64,000 bases of DNA, taken from Gaiellasilicea sp963829845 (GTDB lineage: Bacteria > Actinomycetota > Thermoleophilia > Gaiellales > Gaiellaceae). The notes under the pieces were generated by a model, which was not told where the DNA came from, ran no database searches, and saw only the letters and a list, made by a program, of their open reading frames with translations. A program made the position numbers and the translations under genes. Shown here piece by piece: positions 8,003 through 20,215 of this stretch (its first letter is position 1; the number at the start of each line of letters is the position of its first letter). The stretch spans positions 6,178 to 70,177 of the forward strand of contig CAWHKD010000013.1 of the NCBI GenBank assembly GCA_963829845.1, given 5' to 3'.

Positions 8003-9247
8003 TCACGCGGCAGCCGTGCGCTGATCCTTCGCCCAGGCGGCGAGCAAGCCGCGGTAGTGAGAGACGAAGTGCTCGTGCTCGTGCGGCGGAAAGGTCGCCG
8101 TGACCGTGTCGACGAGCAGGGCGTCGAAGCCCGGCCCTTCGACCCAGTCGACGAGGATCTCGTCCAGGTGCGGCAGCTTCGTGGCGCAGAACTCGTCGTA
8201 CTCGGCGACCTGGAAGTAGTCGTCGGCGAGCCGCCGGTACTCCGCCAGCTTCTGCTCGTAGGTCAGGTCCTCGCGGTCGCCGATCTCGAAGTAGTCCCGG
8301 GTCGTCTGGTTGATCCGCATCTGCCGGCCGGTCGCCGAGCAGAACGCCGTCCAGCGGACGAGCGCGCGGATCGCCCACGGGAAGTAGTAGTGCAGGCTCG
8401 TCAGGGCTACGTCCGGGGACGCGTTCGCGTAGTCGATCGGCGAGGCGACGCCGTCCTTGACGATCGTCTCGCAGGAGTTGAACTCCCAGCGGAAGAACGC
8501 GTTCACGAGCCGGCTGATCGTCACGACCTCGTCGCCGGTCTCGGCGGAAAGGAAGTCATGGTCGACCTGGTAGCGGTCGTACATCGGTCGGTCGGGCTCG
8601 AAGTGCATCACCATCGTCTCGGCCCCGATCGAGAGGCTGCGGGCGAAGACGTCGAAGTCCTCGACGGACGCCTGCAGGTGCATCAGGCGCTCCCCCGACG
8701 TGTCGTAGACCGCGTGTAGCTCGGTCGCGTCGCGAATGCGCGTGACGCCGACCCATTGGCCGCCGTCGAACGGCTTCATGTAGAGCGGATAACCGACCTT
8801 CGCCGCGATCTCCTCGAGGTCGAACGGAAGGTTGTATCGCTCCGCGGTCGGCTGGAAGCGCTCGTTCGCGGGCGGGCTCTTGTGCGGGATCAGCCATGTC
8901 TCCGGCACGTTCAGGCCGAGTCGCATCATCGCGCAGTACGCCGAATGCTTCTCCATCGCCTGGAAGGTGAACGGGTTGTTCAGCAGGTAGACGTCGTCCA
9001 TCAGCGAGACCTTCTTCAGCCACTCGCGGGGCACGGTGTACCACCAGCCGAGCCGGTCGATCACGAGCGAGTAGCGCGGCTTCGAGCGCAGGTCGAAGGG
9101 CTCGTTCGTGATCCGCTCCGTGGTCAGGTCGTGGGTCTCGCCGCCGTGCTCGATCGGCCCCACCTGGTCGAGCAGGTGCTCGAACGCGCGAGGCCAGTCC
9201 TCCTCGGTCCCGAGCAGCAGGCCGATCAGATGGGTGCGGGCTGTCAT
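8003..9247 (-). CDS. ATP-grasp domain protein (RimK-like carboxylate ligase)
   Basis: This 414-residue protein starts at ATG 9247, overlapping the stop of the upstream esterase (ATGA). The central region has ATP-grasp features: YPLYMKPFDGGQWVGVTRI (about 160-178), an acidic metal-binding stretch and FNSCETIVKDG in the C-terminal half. ATP-grasp enzymes join a carboxylate to an amine or thiol through an acyl-phosphate. The acceptor is unknown. It is the third gene of a minus-strand unit after two alpha/beta-fold esterases, with an SRPBCC gene behind it. The fixed order suggests a shared pathway, perhaps small peptide or conjugate synthesis plus hydrolysis (inference). Confidence 0.8.
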   Translation of the reverse strand: MTARTHLIGLLLGTEEDWPRAFEHLLDQVGPIEHGGETHDLTTERITNEPFDLRSKPRYSLVIDRLGWWYTVPREWLKKVSLMDDVYLLNNPFTFQAMEKHSAYCAMMRLGLNVPETWLIPHKSPPANERFQPTAERYNLPFDLEEIAAKVGYPLYMKPFDGGQWVGVTRIRDATELHAVYDTSGERLMHLQASVEDFDVFARSLSIGAETMVMHFEPDRPMYDRYQVDHDFLSAETGDEVVTISRLVNAFFRWEFNSCETIVKDGVASPIDYANASPDVALTSLHYYFPWAIRALVRWTAFCSATGRQMRINQTTRDYFEIGDREDLTYEQKLAEYRRLADDYFQVAEYDEFCATKLPHLDEILVDWVEGPGFDALLVDTVTATFPPHEHEHFVSHYRGLLAAWAKDQRTAAA

Positions 9248-9982
9248 AGGAAGCGGGGGAGATGATGCGCGATCTGGGCCCGCCACGCCGGCCAGTCGTG
9301 CGGCGAGTCGTGCCCCCAGAGGTCGAGCTCGTGCCGGATCCCCTTCTCGCCGAGGAGCGCGGCGAAGCGTCTCGTGCTCTCGAGCGCACCGGTCGTGTCC
9401 TCCCACTGGCCCTGCCCGGCGATCAGGAGCAGGTTGACGTGGCCGCGGAGCCAGTCGAGGTGGTCGCCGCCGAGGTGGTGGACGTAGTCGGCCGGGTTGT
9501 TGAAGTAGACAGCGTCGCCGCGCTCGCCGCCGGCGACCACCGAGACGTCGTAGACGCCGCTCTGGCAGATCGCGAGCGGGAACACATGCGCGTGCCGGAG
9601 CGCGAAGTTGGCGGCGTGGTAGGCGCCGAAACTGACGCCCGTGACCATGATCTCGGCCGTGTTCGAGTCGGCTTGGATGAACGGCACAACCTGGTTCAGG
9701 ATCCAGTCCTCGTAGCGGCCGTGCTGCTGGGCCCGCTCCTCGAGCGAGAGCCCTTCGCGATACCAGCTTCCCGAGTCGAAGCTGTCGACGGCATAGACCT
9801 TGACGCGGCCATCCTCGATCGGACCGCCGATCGCGTCGATCATCCCGCGCTCCTCGTACTGCCACGCCGGGCCTTCCTGGGACGGGAAGCGCGAGCAGCG
9901 GCCGACCCCAGTTGCCGTAGGCGATCACGCGGCCGTCGGAACCGATCGCCGGTGAGTAGAGGGAGAGGTGGCGGCGGGTCAG
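9244..9982 (-). CDS. Esterase, alpha/beta hydrolase fold (one frameshift)
   Basis: The main frame (9843 down to 9244) holds a putative esterase of the enterochelin-esterase/EstD superfamily: nucleophile elbow GVSFGAYHA with Ser, an acidic region, and a C-terminal GHDSPHDWPAW containing the catalytic His. The conserved N-terminal part (RRHLSLYSPAIGSDG, YGNWGRPLL) lies upstream in another frame and joins near 9890 by one extra base. Its beginning, at a CTG or other weak start, overlaps the stop of the upstream esterase at 9984. The substrate is unknown; the pair of esterases probably arose by duplication with divergence. Confidence 0.7.
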
Positions 9983-9983
9983 G

Positions 9984-10957
9984 TCAGGTCCTCTGGAGCA
10001 GGCGGCGCAGCTGCGGGTGGAAGGAGTCGCGCCACGCGACCCAATTGTGACCGTCGCGGATCTCGAACAGGCGCGCGTCGTAGCCCCGGTCGCGGAGGGA
10101 TTGCTCGAGCGCCCGGTTCGCGGCGAGGTTCTCCTCGACGGTGCCGCAGGTGAGCACGATCGGGATCGTCCGGTCGGGCCGGTTGCGGTGGACGCCGCCG
10201 ACGAAGCGCACGATCCGCTCGTAGCGCGGGAAGTTTCGCTCGTAGCTCTCGGCGCGCCGGAAGAAGCTGCCCGACTGGAGGAAGAGGGCGTCGAAGCTGT
10301 CCGGATAGCGCCGGTGCGTGTGGAAGAGCGAGAGGGCGCCGAGGCTGGCGCCGAGCCCGATCCTGGACGGAGCGGGCGGAAGCTGCGGCAGGATCTCCTC
10401 TGCGAGCGCCCGCGAGTATCGCGCCGAGGCGGAGTAGATCTCGTTCCGCTCGACCGGCCCGATCAGCGCGGCTCGGAGCGGGGGGAGCTGGCCGAGATAG
10501 GTCAGCAGCGCCGAGTGCTTGGCGTACTCGGGCCCGTCATGGGCGACGAGGAGCGGGCTGCGCTCGGTCGCGTCGGGATGCGCCCAGATCAATGCCGGTA
10601 GATCGGTCTTGAGGATCCGGCTCGCGATCGTGACCGACTCCGGCTCGCCGAGCGGATCCTCCGTCGACCCATGCGGGCGGCTCGTAACCGGGCTCCTCCC
10701 AGACCGACTTGTCGCCCCACGGGCCCGATGCGCGCTTGGGATTGCCGGGGTCGAGGATCCACTCGCTTGTGCCGTTGCGGTCGATCAGCTCGAACTGGTA
10801 CTCGAACCGAGCGACGTCGGGAGCGGTGCGCGGTCAGCTCCCACGCGCGGCCGTTCCGGGTCAGCTCGTGCGGCAGCCGGTCGCGCAGCTGGTGGGCGAG
10901 GCGGACGGCGGCGAGGCGACGGCGAGGATCGGGGACGTGGAAGCGGAGCTCGATCAC
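9984..10957 (-). CDS. Enterochelin-esterase-like hydrolase with N-terminal Ig-like domain (two frameshifts)
   Basis: The esterase domain (10592 down to 9984) has the nucleophile motif GLGASLGALS, the acid-bearing RDRGYDARLFEI and the His-containing DGHNWVAWRDS. Upstream reading frames add an early-set-type sandwich domain (GTG at 10957; LIDRNGTSEWILDPGNP; WEEPGYEPPAW), interrupted by one-base shifts near 10820 and 10640. The combination of an N-terminal Ig-like domain and an esterase is typical of enterochelin esterase and related EstA-type hydrolases. It is the first gene of the esterase/esterase/ATP-grasp unit. No siderophore genes lie in the window, so the ester substrate is open. Confidence 0.72.
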
Positions 10958-11091
10958 GGAAGTGTGTCGAGTGTGTGGAAATTCGCGCGCAGAACCGTCT
11001 CGTTTCGGCCAGGTGGGGCCGTTTCGGACACTGGGGCGGCCCGCGCGGCCGCGGCTATCACGACTCCTCCCAGCAGCCACGAGGAGGAACG

Positions 11092-12097
11092 ATGACGACA
11101 CGGATCCGAAGGCTGGGCGCTGCGCGCTGCTCGCGCTCGGCGTGGCGCACTCGCGCTCACGGTCGGCGGCGCGACAGCGCGGCAGGGCTCGACGCGGCGG
11201 TCGTCGACGGCGTGATCAAGGCCTGCCGGCACAAGTCCGGCATCCTGCTGGTCCCGTCCGCCGGGAAGGCGTGCAAGCGGTCGGAGCAGGCGCTGAGCTG
11301 GAACGTGCAAGGCCCGGCTGGGCCGGCCGGCCTGCGGGCGCGGACGGCAAGGACGGCGCTCCCGGACCTGCCGGCGCCGAGGGTGACCCCGGGCCGCGCG
11401 GCGAGACCGGGCCGGCAGGCCCGACCGGGCCCGCGGGGCCGGCAGGGCCTCCTGGTCCGGGCGGGACGATTGCTTCGATCGAGGCGCTGAACGGGATCGC
11501 CTGCACGACGAGCGCGGCGACGCAGGGCACGGTCTCGGTCGAGACCGAGATCGACGGCGCGATCGTGCTCACGTGCGAGGACGGACGGCGCACCGCCGCC
11601 TCCGCCCGCGGCCGCCGAGCTCGTGCGTCAACGAGATCGACTACGACCAGGTCGGCGCCGACAGCGGCGGCTTCATCGAGATCTACAACGCCGGCGACGC
11701 CGCGGCCGACCTGACCGGGACGTCTCGCTCGTCCTCGTCGACGGCGGCACCGGGAACGAGTACCTGCGCCGGGCGCTGACCGGCGCGCTCGCCGCAGGCG
11801 CGTACCTCGTCGTCGAGGTCGACGCCCAGAACGGCGCTCCCGACGGCGTCGCGCTGATCGGCGCCGGCGGCGACACTGCTCGACGCGCTCTCGTACGAAG
11901 GCGCGATCGAGGCGGCGACGATCGGCGGAGCGACCTACGACCTCGTCGAGGGCACAGTGCTCCCCGCCGCGACAGCGGACTCGAACACGATCGCGGGCTC
12001 GCTGTCCCGCATCCCGAACGGGAGCGACATCGACGACGCCGCCACGGACTGGGCGTTCACGACGACCGTGACGCAGGGAGCGGCGAACGTCGGCTGA
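11092..12097 (+). pseudogene. Secreted collagen-like repeat protein with lamin-tail domain (multiple frameshifts)
   Basis: An ATG at 11092 follows a strong ribosome site (GAGGAGG, 11081-11087). The fragments read in order: basic N terminus, signal-like LLALGVA and LALTVGG, a short globular piece (DGVIKACRHKSG), a Gly-x-x collagen-like stretch (about 11310-11465; GKDGAPGPAG, GPRGETGPAG), a small domain with conserved Cys, and a lamin-tail domain (NEIDYDQVGADSGGFIEIYN, AAGAYLVVEVDA, SLSRIPNGSDIDDAATDW). At least five one-base frame changes separate them. All motifs survive, so assembly error is likely. A cell-surface or extracellular role is inferred. It ends just before a bidirectional terminator. 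Confidence 0.6.
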
Positions 12098-12100
12098 GCG

Positions 12101-12146
12101 TTGAAGCCGTCTCGCCGGCTGACGCCCGTCAGCCGGCGAGACTCAA
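12101..12146. terminator. Bidirectional hairpin terminator between lamin-tail gene and rsgA
   Basis: A perfect 15-base-pair stem (GTCTCGCCGGCTGAC at 12109-12123 with its complement at 12128-12142, loop GCCC) sits four bases... beyond the lamin-tail stop region and abuts the rsgA stop codon (12145-12143). TTGA at 12101-12104 can further pair with TCAA at 12143-12146. There is no long T run on either side, as is common in GC-rich actinobacteria. It probably ends transcripts from both convergent genes. Confidence 0.7.
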
Positions 12147-13221
12147 CGGCGGCCCTTCGCGCGCATGTTCGCCCGCCCCTGTGCACCGACCTTCGCCCAG
12201 CGCTTCCGCTCCTCGGACTGGAGCCGCTTGTCGAGCCGGCGCTCCAGGTGCGCGAGCTCACGCTGCAGCTTCTTGTAGCTCGCCCAGCGGCGCGAAGGGG
12301 AGCGACCCGTCCTCGATCGCCGCCTGCACCGCGCAGCCCGGCTCGGTGCTGTGGGCGCAGTCGGAGAAGCGGCACTGCGCGGCCAACTCCTCGACGTCCG
12401 AGAACGTCTCGGAGATCCCGTCCGAGGACTCCCAGAGCTGAAGCTCACGCATCCCGGGGGTGTCCAGGACGAGACCGCCGCCGGGGAGCAGGACGAGCTG
12501 CCGGTGCGTGGTCGTGTGGCGGCCCTCGCCGTCGTCCTCGCGGATCTCCTGGGTCGCGAGCAGCTCCTCGCCGGCGAACGTGTTCACGAGCGTCGACTTG
12601 CCGACGCCCGACGAGCCGAGCAGCGCGATCGTCCGGCCCGGAGCGAGGTGTGAGCGGACGAGCTCGAGCCCGTCGCCGGAGACGCTCGAGACCGCATGCA
12701 CGGGGACGCCGAACGCGATCGCCTCGACCTCGAGCACGCGCAGCTCCCAGTCGGGACAGAGGTCGGTCTTCGTCAGCACGATCACGGGCTGGGCGCCGCT
12801 CTCCCACGCCATCGTGATGTAGCGCTCGAGCCGGCGGAGGTTGAAGTCCTCGTTCAGCGACATGACGAGGAAGACGGCGTCGACGTTCGCCGCGAGCACC
12901 TGCTCCTCGGCGGCGTGGAGCGCGACCTTGCGCGAGAACTTCGTCCGGCGGGCGAAGACGTGCTGGATCGTCGCCGCGCCCTCGTCGGGCCGCGCGGCGA
13001 CGGCGACCCAGTCGCCGACGGCGGGCAGGTCGCCGGCGCCGGTCGCCTCGTGCGAGAGCCGGCCGGCGGTATCGGCGCGCAGCTCGCCGAGCTCGGAGAA
13101 GACGACGTAGGCGCCGCGGTGCTGCGCGGTGACGCGGGCGGGCAGCGAGCCCGCCGTCGGCGTGGGGTTCGAACTCGGTTGTGTGGCTGTCAGTCCAGCC
13201 GAGATCGTGCAATGCGTACAA
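12143..13221 (-). CDS. rsgA: Ribosome small subunit-dependent GTPase A (two frameshifts)
   Basis: RsgA is a circularly permuted GTPase that helps mature the 30S subunit. Visible: OB-fold part (ARVTAQHRGAYVVF), G4 TKTDLC, G1 LLGSSGVGKSTLVN, G2/G3 region (GRHTTTHRQL; VLDTPGMRE) and zinc-binding CRFSDCAHSTEPGC. The N-terminal LYALHDLGWTDSHTTEFEPHA joins in another frame near 13165, and the C-terminal helix (YKKLQRELAHLERRL) joins near 12285. TTG at 13221 is the start because AAGGAG lies six bases before it. The ribosome site is part of a 10-base inverted repeat upstream (13227-13292). Confidence 0.9.
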
Positions 13222-13226
13222 GCGAG

Positions 13227-13292
13227 GCTCCTTGAGCGAGAGGTGGATGGACGGGCGCGCACACGGTCGCGCGCCTGCGCGACTCAAGGAGC
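13227..13292 (-). promoter_or_regulatory. Anti-Shine-Dalgarno helix in the rsgA leader
   Basis: On the rsgA strand GCTCCTTGAG (13292-13283) is the exact complement of CTCAAGGAGC (13236-13227), and the second arm contains the AAGGAG that serves the TTG start at 13221. The 46-base loop has its own GC-rich self-complementary stretch. In RNA the ten-pair helix would hide the ribosome site, which suggests translational control or autoregulation of rsgA. The repeat is perfect; the regulatory role is inferred. Confidence 0.5.
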
Positions 13293-13432
13293 TGCCGGAT
13301 GTGGGCCGACGGCCTCTAGAGCCGCGAAGCTCTGAAGGCGAAGGGGGCAAGCTTTGTCATCTGACCGCACCTCCTTCGTCGTCGGGACGTCTCGAAGTAT
13401 GCCTACAGCCGGTGAGGAAGTCGAATCCGGCC

Positions 13433-13461
13433 TTGGCGTTTTCGAGCAGAGCGACTAGAGT
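13433..13461 (+). promoter_or_regulatory. Sigma-70-type promoter for the ExeM-like nuclease gene
   Basis: TTGGCG (13433-13438) and TAGAGT (13456-13461) are separated by 17 bases, a good match to a housekeeping promoter, and lie about 60 bases before the GTG at 13524. The leader then holds a tandem repeat of TTCTGGGGAG (13496-13505 and 13508-13517), each copy containing a ribosome-site-like GGGGAG. The whole 302-base spacer 13222-13523 otherwise contains the rsgA leader and no gene that I can support. Confidence 0.45.
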
Positions 13462-13523
13462 CTCCGCCGGACGCGGCCGGGGAGCCTCGTCGTAATTCTG
13501 GGGAGAGTTCTGGGGAGGTTCAC

Positions 13524-16471
<2,948 letters not shown>

Positions 16472-16489
16472 CAGGGGGAGTAGGGAGGC

Positions 16490-18318
16490 ATGAGGATGAG
16501 AAAGGCGATGCTGTTCCTGGCGGCGCTCGCAGTGGCGATCGTCGCCGTCCCGGTGGCGACCGCCGCCGGGCCGAACGCAGGCCCGAAGGAGAAGCTGACC
16601 GAGGTCAAGCTACTCGCGTTCAACGACTTCCACGGCCATCTCGAGGCGAACACGCCGGGGACGATCCAGACCGGCTGCTGCGTTCCCAACCCGGTGACGG
16701 GCGCGCCGCAGGCGATCACGGTCCCGGCGGGCGGTGCGGAGTACTTCGCGACGCACCTGAAGCGGCTCGGCTCCGAGAACGCCGACACGTACGTGGTCGG
16801 TGCCGGCGACATGATCGGCGCGACGCCGCTCCTGTCCGGCCTCTTCCACGACGAGCCCACGATCGAGTTCCTCAACTACGCGGGCGTCGACACGGTCGGC
16901 GTCGGCAACCACGAGTTCGACGAGGGCAAGGACGAGCTGCTGCGGATGCAGTACGGCAATCAGTCGCACGACGGCGGCGGGGCGAACACGGGGACGGCGT
17001 ATGCGCCCTTCCGCCCGGACGGCTGCCATCCGGTGGACGGCTGCCAGGACGGGACGCCGTTCTACGGCTCCGTCTTCCAGTACCTGGCGGCAAACGTCAT
17101 CGACCAGAGCACGGAGAATCCGCTGCTGCCCGCATACGACATCGTCAACACGTCGACGGGCGAGAAAATCGCGTTCATCGGCGAGACCCTCAAGGGGACG
17201 CCGCTGATCGTGACGCCCTCCGGCGTTGCCGGGCTCGACTTCCTCGACGAGGCGGACACCGTCAACGCATTGGTGCCGAGGCTGAAGCAGCGGGGCGCCG
17301 AGACGATCGTGCTCCTGCTCCACCAGGGCGGCTTCCAGAATCCGCCGCCGCCCTCGGCGGGCGGGTTCACGAACGTCGACCTCTGCCAGAACTTCAGCGG
17401 ACCAGAGGTCACGGACATCGTCAACCGGCTCGACCCCGAAGTCGACGTCATCGTCAGCGGGCATACACACGCGCCCTACATCTGCACGATCAATAACCGG
17501 CTCGTCACGAGCGCATCCTCGTTCGGCCGCGTGATCACGGAGATCAAGCTCACGATCGACCGGCGCACGAACGACGTCGTCTCGGCGACGGCCGACAACC
17601 ACATCGTCACGCAGGACGTCCCGAAGGACGCCGGGGCGACGGCGATCCTCAACCACTACAAGACGTTCGCGGATCCGATCGCGAATCAGGTCGTCGGTTC
17701 GATCACCGCGAGCCTCACGCGCATCGCGACGCCGGCCGGCGAGTCCGTGCTCGGCGACATCATCGCCGACGCGCAGCTCGAGGCGACGAAGCCGAGCGAC
17801 TTCGGTGGCTCTGTCGTCGCGTTCATGAACCCGGGCGGAATCCGCTCCGACCTGATCTACACCCGGACCGACGGGGCCCCGCAGGACGTGACCTACGGGA
17901 ACCTGTTCACGGTGCAGCCCTTCGGGAACACCGTCACCGTGAAGACGTGCACGGGCGCCCAGATCGACGCTCTCCTCGAGCAGCAGGTCTGGCCGAACCC
18001 CTCTGCGACGCCCCCGGTGGCCGGTCGCATCCTCCAGGTGTCGGAGGGCTTCTCGTACACCTGGCAGGCGTCGGCTCCGAACGGACAGAAGGTCGATCCG
18101 GCGTCGATCAAGATCGACGGCGTCACGGTCGGCGCGAGCACGCCGTACCGGGTGACGATGAACAGCTTCCTCGCCGACGGCGGCGACGGCTTCACCGTCT
18201 TCCGGCAGTGCACGAACCAGCTCGGCGGCGAGGTCGATCTCGACGCGGCTGTGCGCTACTTCCAGGACAACTCGCCGATCTCGCCCACCGCGGCGAATCG
18301 GATCACGCTCTCCCGTAA
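16490..18318 (+). CDS. Secreted 5'-nucleotidase / metallophosphatase
   Basis: The protein of about 609 residues has a signal peptide (FLAALAVAIVAVPVATAA), then the metallophosphatase motifs FNDFHGHLE, GDMIG, GNHEFDEG and SGHTHAPY, and a C-terminal 5'-nucleotidase substrate domain (about 395-600; GGIRSDL, GNLFTVQPFGN, TMNSFLADGGDGF). It removes phosphate from nucleotides outside the cell. ATG 16490 or 16496 may be used; each has a purine-rich site upstream. As sequenced the frame runs on to 18700 through a terminator and into azlC. Homology stops at RITLS and TAA at 18316-18318 lies one frame away, so a single-base error near 18312 is likely. Confidence 0.88.
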
Positions 18319-18330
18319 AGAGCGCGTGGC

Positions 18331-18358
18331 GGTGGGGGCGGCTCCGGCCGCCCCCACC
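18331..18358 (+). terminator. Intrinsic-type terminator after the 5'-nucleotidase
   Basis: GGTGGGGGCGG (18331-18341) pairs perfectly with CCGCCCCCACC (18348-18358) around a CTCCGG loop. It lies just after the putative true stop of the nucleotidase (18318) and 26 bases before azlC. There is no T run. Its position inside the over-long nucleotidase frame is one reason to end that gene at 18318. Confidence 0.65.
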
Positions 18359-18384
18359 GGCTTCCCGCTCGGTAGCGTCACGTC

Positions 18385-19032
18385 GTGTCCGGGGGAGTTC
18401 GCGACGGCATCCGTGCCGCCATGCCGCTCGCGGTGGCGCCGCTCCTCTTCGGCGCGGCGTTCGGCGTGCTCGCGCTCGATGCCGGCCTGGGCGCCGAAGG
18501 TGCGGTCGCGATGTCCGCGACGACGTTCGCCGGCTCTGCGCAGTTTGCGGCCGCCTCGATCCTCGACTCCGGCGGCGGCGGCGCCGCCGCCGCGATCGTC
18601 GCGGCGCTGCTGCTCAACGCCCGCTACGTCCCGCTCAGCCTCGCGGTGGCGTCGATCTTTCCCGGCTCGCGCCGGCGCCGCGCGCTCGAGTCGCAGCTGA
18701 TCGTCGACGAGTCGTGGGCACTCGCCGGCCGGCGAGGCCGGTTCGAATACGGCGTCCTGATCGGTGCGGGTCTGCTGCTCTACGTCGTTTGGGTCGGCGG
18801 CACCGTGCTCGGCACGGTCATCGGCGACCTGCTCGACCCGGAGGCGATCGGCCTCGACGCCGCTTTTCCCGCGCTCTTTCTTGCGTTGCTGGCACCGTAT
18901 CTGCGCAGCCGCCGCGCGCTCCTGACCGCGCTCACGGCGGGTGCGATCACCCTTGTGTTGATCCCCGTCGCCCCGCCCGGGGTGCCGATCGTCGCCGCCA
19001 GCCTCGCTGCACTGATCGGGCTGCGCCGGTGA
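18385..19032 (+). CDS. azlC: AzlC family branched-chain amino acid exporter, large subunit
   Basis: This 215-residue integral membrane protein has the AzlC signature near the N terminus: MPLAVAPLLFGAAFGVLA, then SATTFAGSAQFAAASIL, then LLLNARYVPLSLAVA. About five to seven hydrophobic segments are visible. It starts at GTG 18385. The partner azlD overlaps its stop by four bases (GTGA at 19029). AzlCD exports branched-chain amino acids and analogues in characterised systems; the substrate here is inferred. No Lrp-type regulator is adjacent. Confidence 0.92.
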   Translation: MSGGVRDGIRAAMPLAVAPLLFGAAFGVLALDAGLGAEGAVAMSATTFAGSAQFAAASILDSGGGGAAAAIVAALLLNARYVPLSLAVASIFPGSRRRRALESQLIVDESWALAGRRGRFEYGVLIGAGLLLYVVWVGGTVLGTVIGDLLDPEAIGLDAAFPALFLALLAPYLRSRRALLTALTAGAITLVLIPVAPPGVPIVAASLAALIGLRR

Positions 19033-19328
19033 GCTGGTTCGTGATCGTCGTCGTCGGCAGCGTCACGATGGCCTTCAAGGCCGCCGGTCCCGTGCTGCTC
19101 GGGACCCGGGAGCTGCCGCCGCGGGTCGCGTCGGTCGTGGACGTGCTCGCGCCGGCCATGCTCGCCGCCCTTGTCGTCACCCAGACCGTCGCCGGCGATC
19201 GCGAGCTCGTCATGGACCCGCGGCTGGCCGGCGTCATCGCCGGCGGGGTCGCCGTCTGGCTGCGGGCGCCGTTGCTCGTCGTGATGCTCGTCGCCGCGAT
19301 CACGGCCGCCGTGATCCGCCTGTTCTAG
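19029..19328 (+). CDS. azlD: AzlD family branched-chain amino acid exporter, small subunit
   Basis: This 99-residue protein has three to four membrane segments (about 2-20, 37-53, 66-80 and 82-98) and the AzlD pattern FKAAGPVLLGTRELPPRV followed by LAPAMLAALVV. The GTG start is coupled to azlC by a GTGA overlap. It is the usual small partner of AzlC. The next gene begins 11 bases after its stop and may be co-transcribed. Confidence 0.92.
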   Translation: MSWFVIVVVGSVTMAFKAAGPVLLGTRELPPRVASVVDVLAPAMLAALVVTQTVAGDRELVMDPRLAGVIAGGVAVWLRAPLLVVMLVAAITAAVIRLF

Positions 19329-19339
19329 GATCGCTCGAC

Positions 19340-20215
19340 ATGCCGCGGGTCGAGGAGATGGTCGAGCGCGTCTGGCCCGGCCGCGACGCGCGGATCGAGA
19401 CGCTCGGCGGCGGAATCACGAATCGGAACTTCAAGGTGTCCGTTGACGGGGACGTCTACGTGCTCCGGATCGGCGGCCGCGACACGGAGCTGCTCGGGAT
19501 CGACCGGCGCGCGGAGCACGAAGCATCCCTCGCCGCCGCCGCCGTCGGCGTCGGGCCGGACGTGGTCGCTTTCATCGAGCCGGAGGGGTACCTCGTCACG
19601 CGCTTTCTCGAGGGTACGGTCGTCGTCCCGGAGGCGATCCGCGAGCCCGAGCCGCTCCGGCGGATCGCGCACGCGCTGCGCGCGATCCACAACGGGCCGC
19701 CGATCCCGGCGCGGTTCGACGCCTTTCGTGTCGTCGAGGCGTACGTCGCCACCGCGACCGCGCACGGTGTCGCCATGCCGGACGGCTTCGGGCGTGCCCG
19801 GGGGCTGGCGGCCGAGGTCGAGCGCGCCCGGGGCCCCGTGCCGGAGCGCCCTTGCCACAACGACCTTCTGACCTCGAACTTGATCGACGACGGCACGCGG
19901 ATCCGGATCGTCGACTGGGAGTACGCCGGGATGGGCGACGTCTTCTTCGACCTGGCCAATTTCGCCGTCAACAACGGCCTGCCCACGCAGGACACGGCCG
20001 AGTTGCTGCACGCCTACTTCGGCCGCGTGACGCCCGAGCACGAGCGCGCGCTGACGCTGATGCGCTTCATGTCCGACTTCAGGGAGGCGATGTGGGGAGT
20101 CGTCCAGCAGGCCCTCTCGGACCTGGACTTCGACTTCCGTACCTATGCGGAGCAGCACTTCGAGCGGCTCGAGCGAACCGCGGGCGAGCGCGCGTTCAAG
20201 CGCGCGCTGGGCTAG
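19340..20215 (+). CDS. Choline/ethanolamine kinase-like phosphotransferase
   Basis: This 291-residue protein-kinase-fold phosphotransferase opens with GGGITNRNFKVSV (glycine loop region), VLRIGG (ATP-binding Lys replaced by Arg in the equivalent strand) and EHEASLAAA. The catalytic loop is PCHNDLLTSNLI (about 171-182) and the metal-binding motif is VDWEYAGMGD (about 192-201), both typical of choline/ethanolamine kinases (LicA-like) rather than aminoglycoside kinases. The substrate is probably a small alcohol or amino-alcohol. It follows azlD by 11 bases. Confidence 0.8.
   Translation: MPRVEEMVERVWPGRDARIETLGGGITNRNFKVSVDGDVYVLRIGGRDTELLGIDRRAEHEASLAAAAVGVGPDVVAFIEPEGYLVTRFLEGTVVVPEAIREPEPLRRIAHALRAIHNGPPIPARFDAFRVVEAYVATATAHGVAMPDGFGRARGLAAEVERARGPVPERPCHNDLLTSNLIDDGTRIRIVDWEYAGMGDVFFDLANFAVNNGLPTQDTAELLHAYFGRVTPEHERALTLMRFMSDFREAMWGVVQQALSDLDFDFRTYAEQHFERLERTAGERAFKRALG

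Noticed and set aside
13150..13200. tRNA-like GGTTCGAACTC segment
   Set aside because: It lies in the rsgA N-terminal coding part and has no acceptor or anticodon stem.
18319..18700. C-terminal extension of the 5'-nucleotidase
   Set aside because: It passes through a hairpin terminator and then mirrors azlC in another frame.
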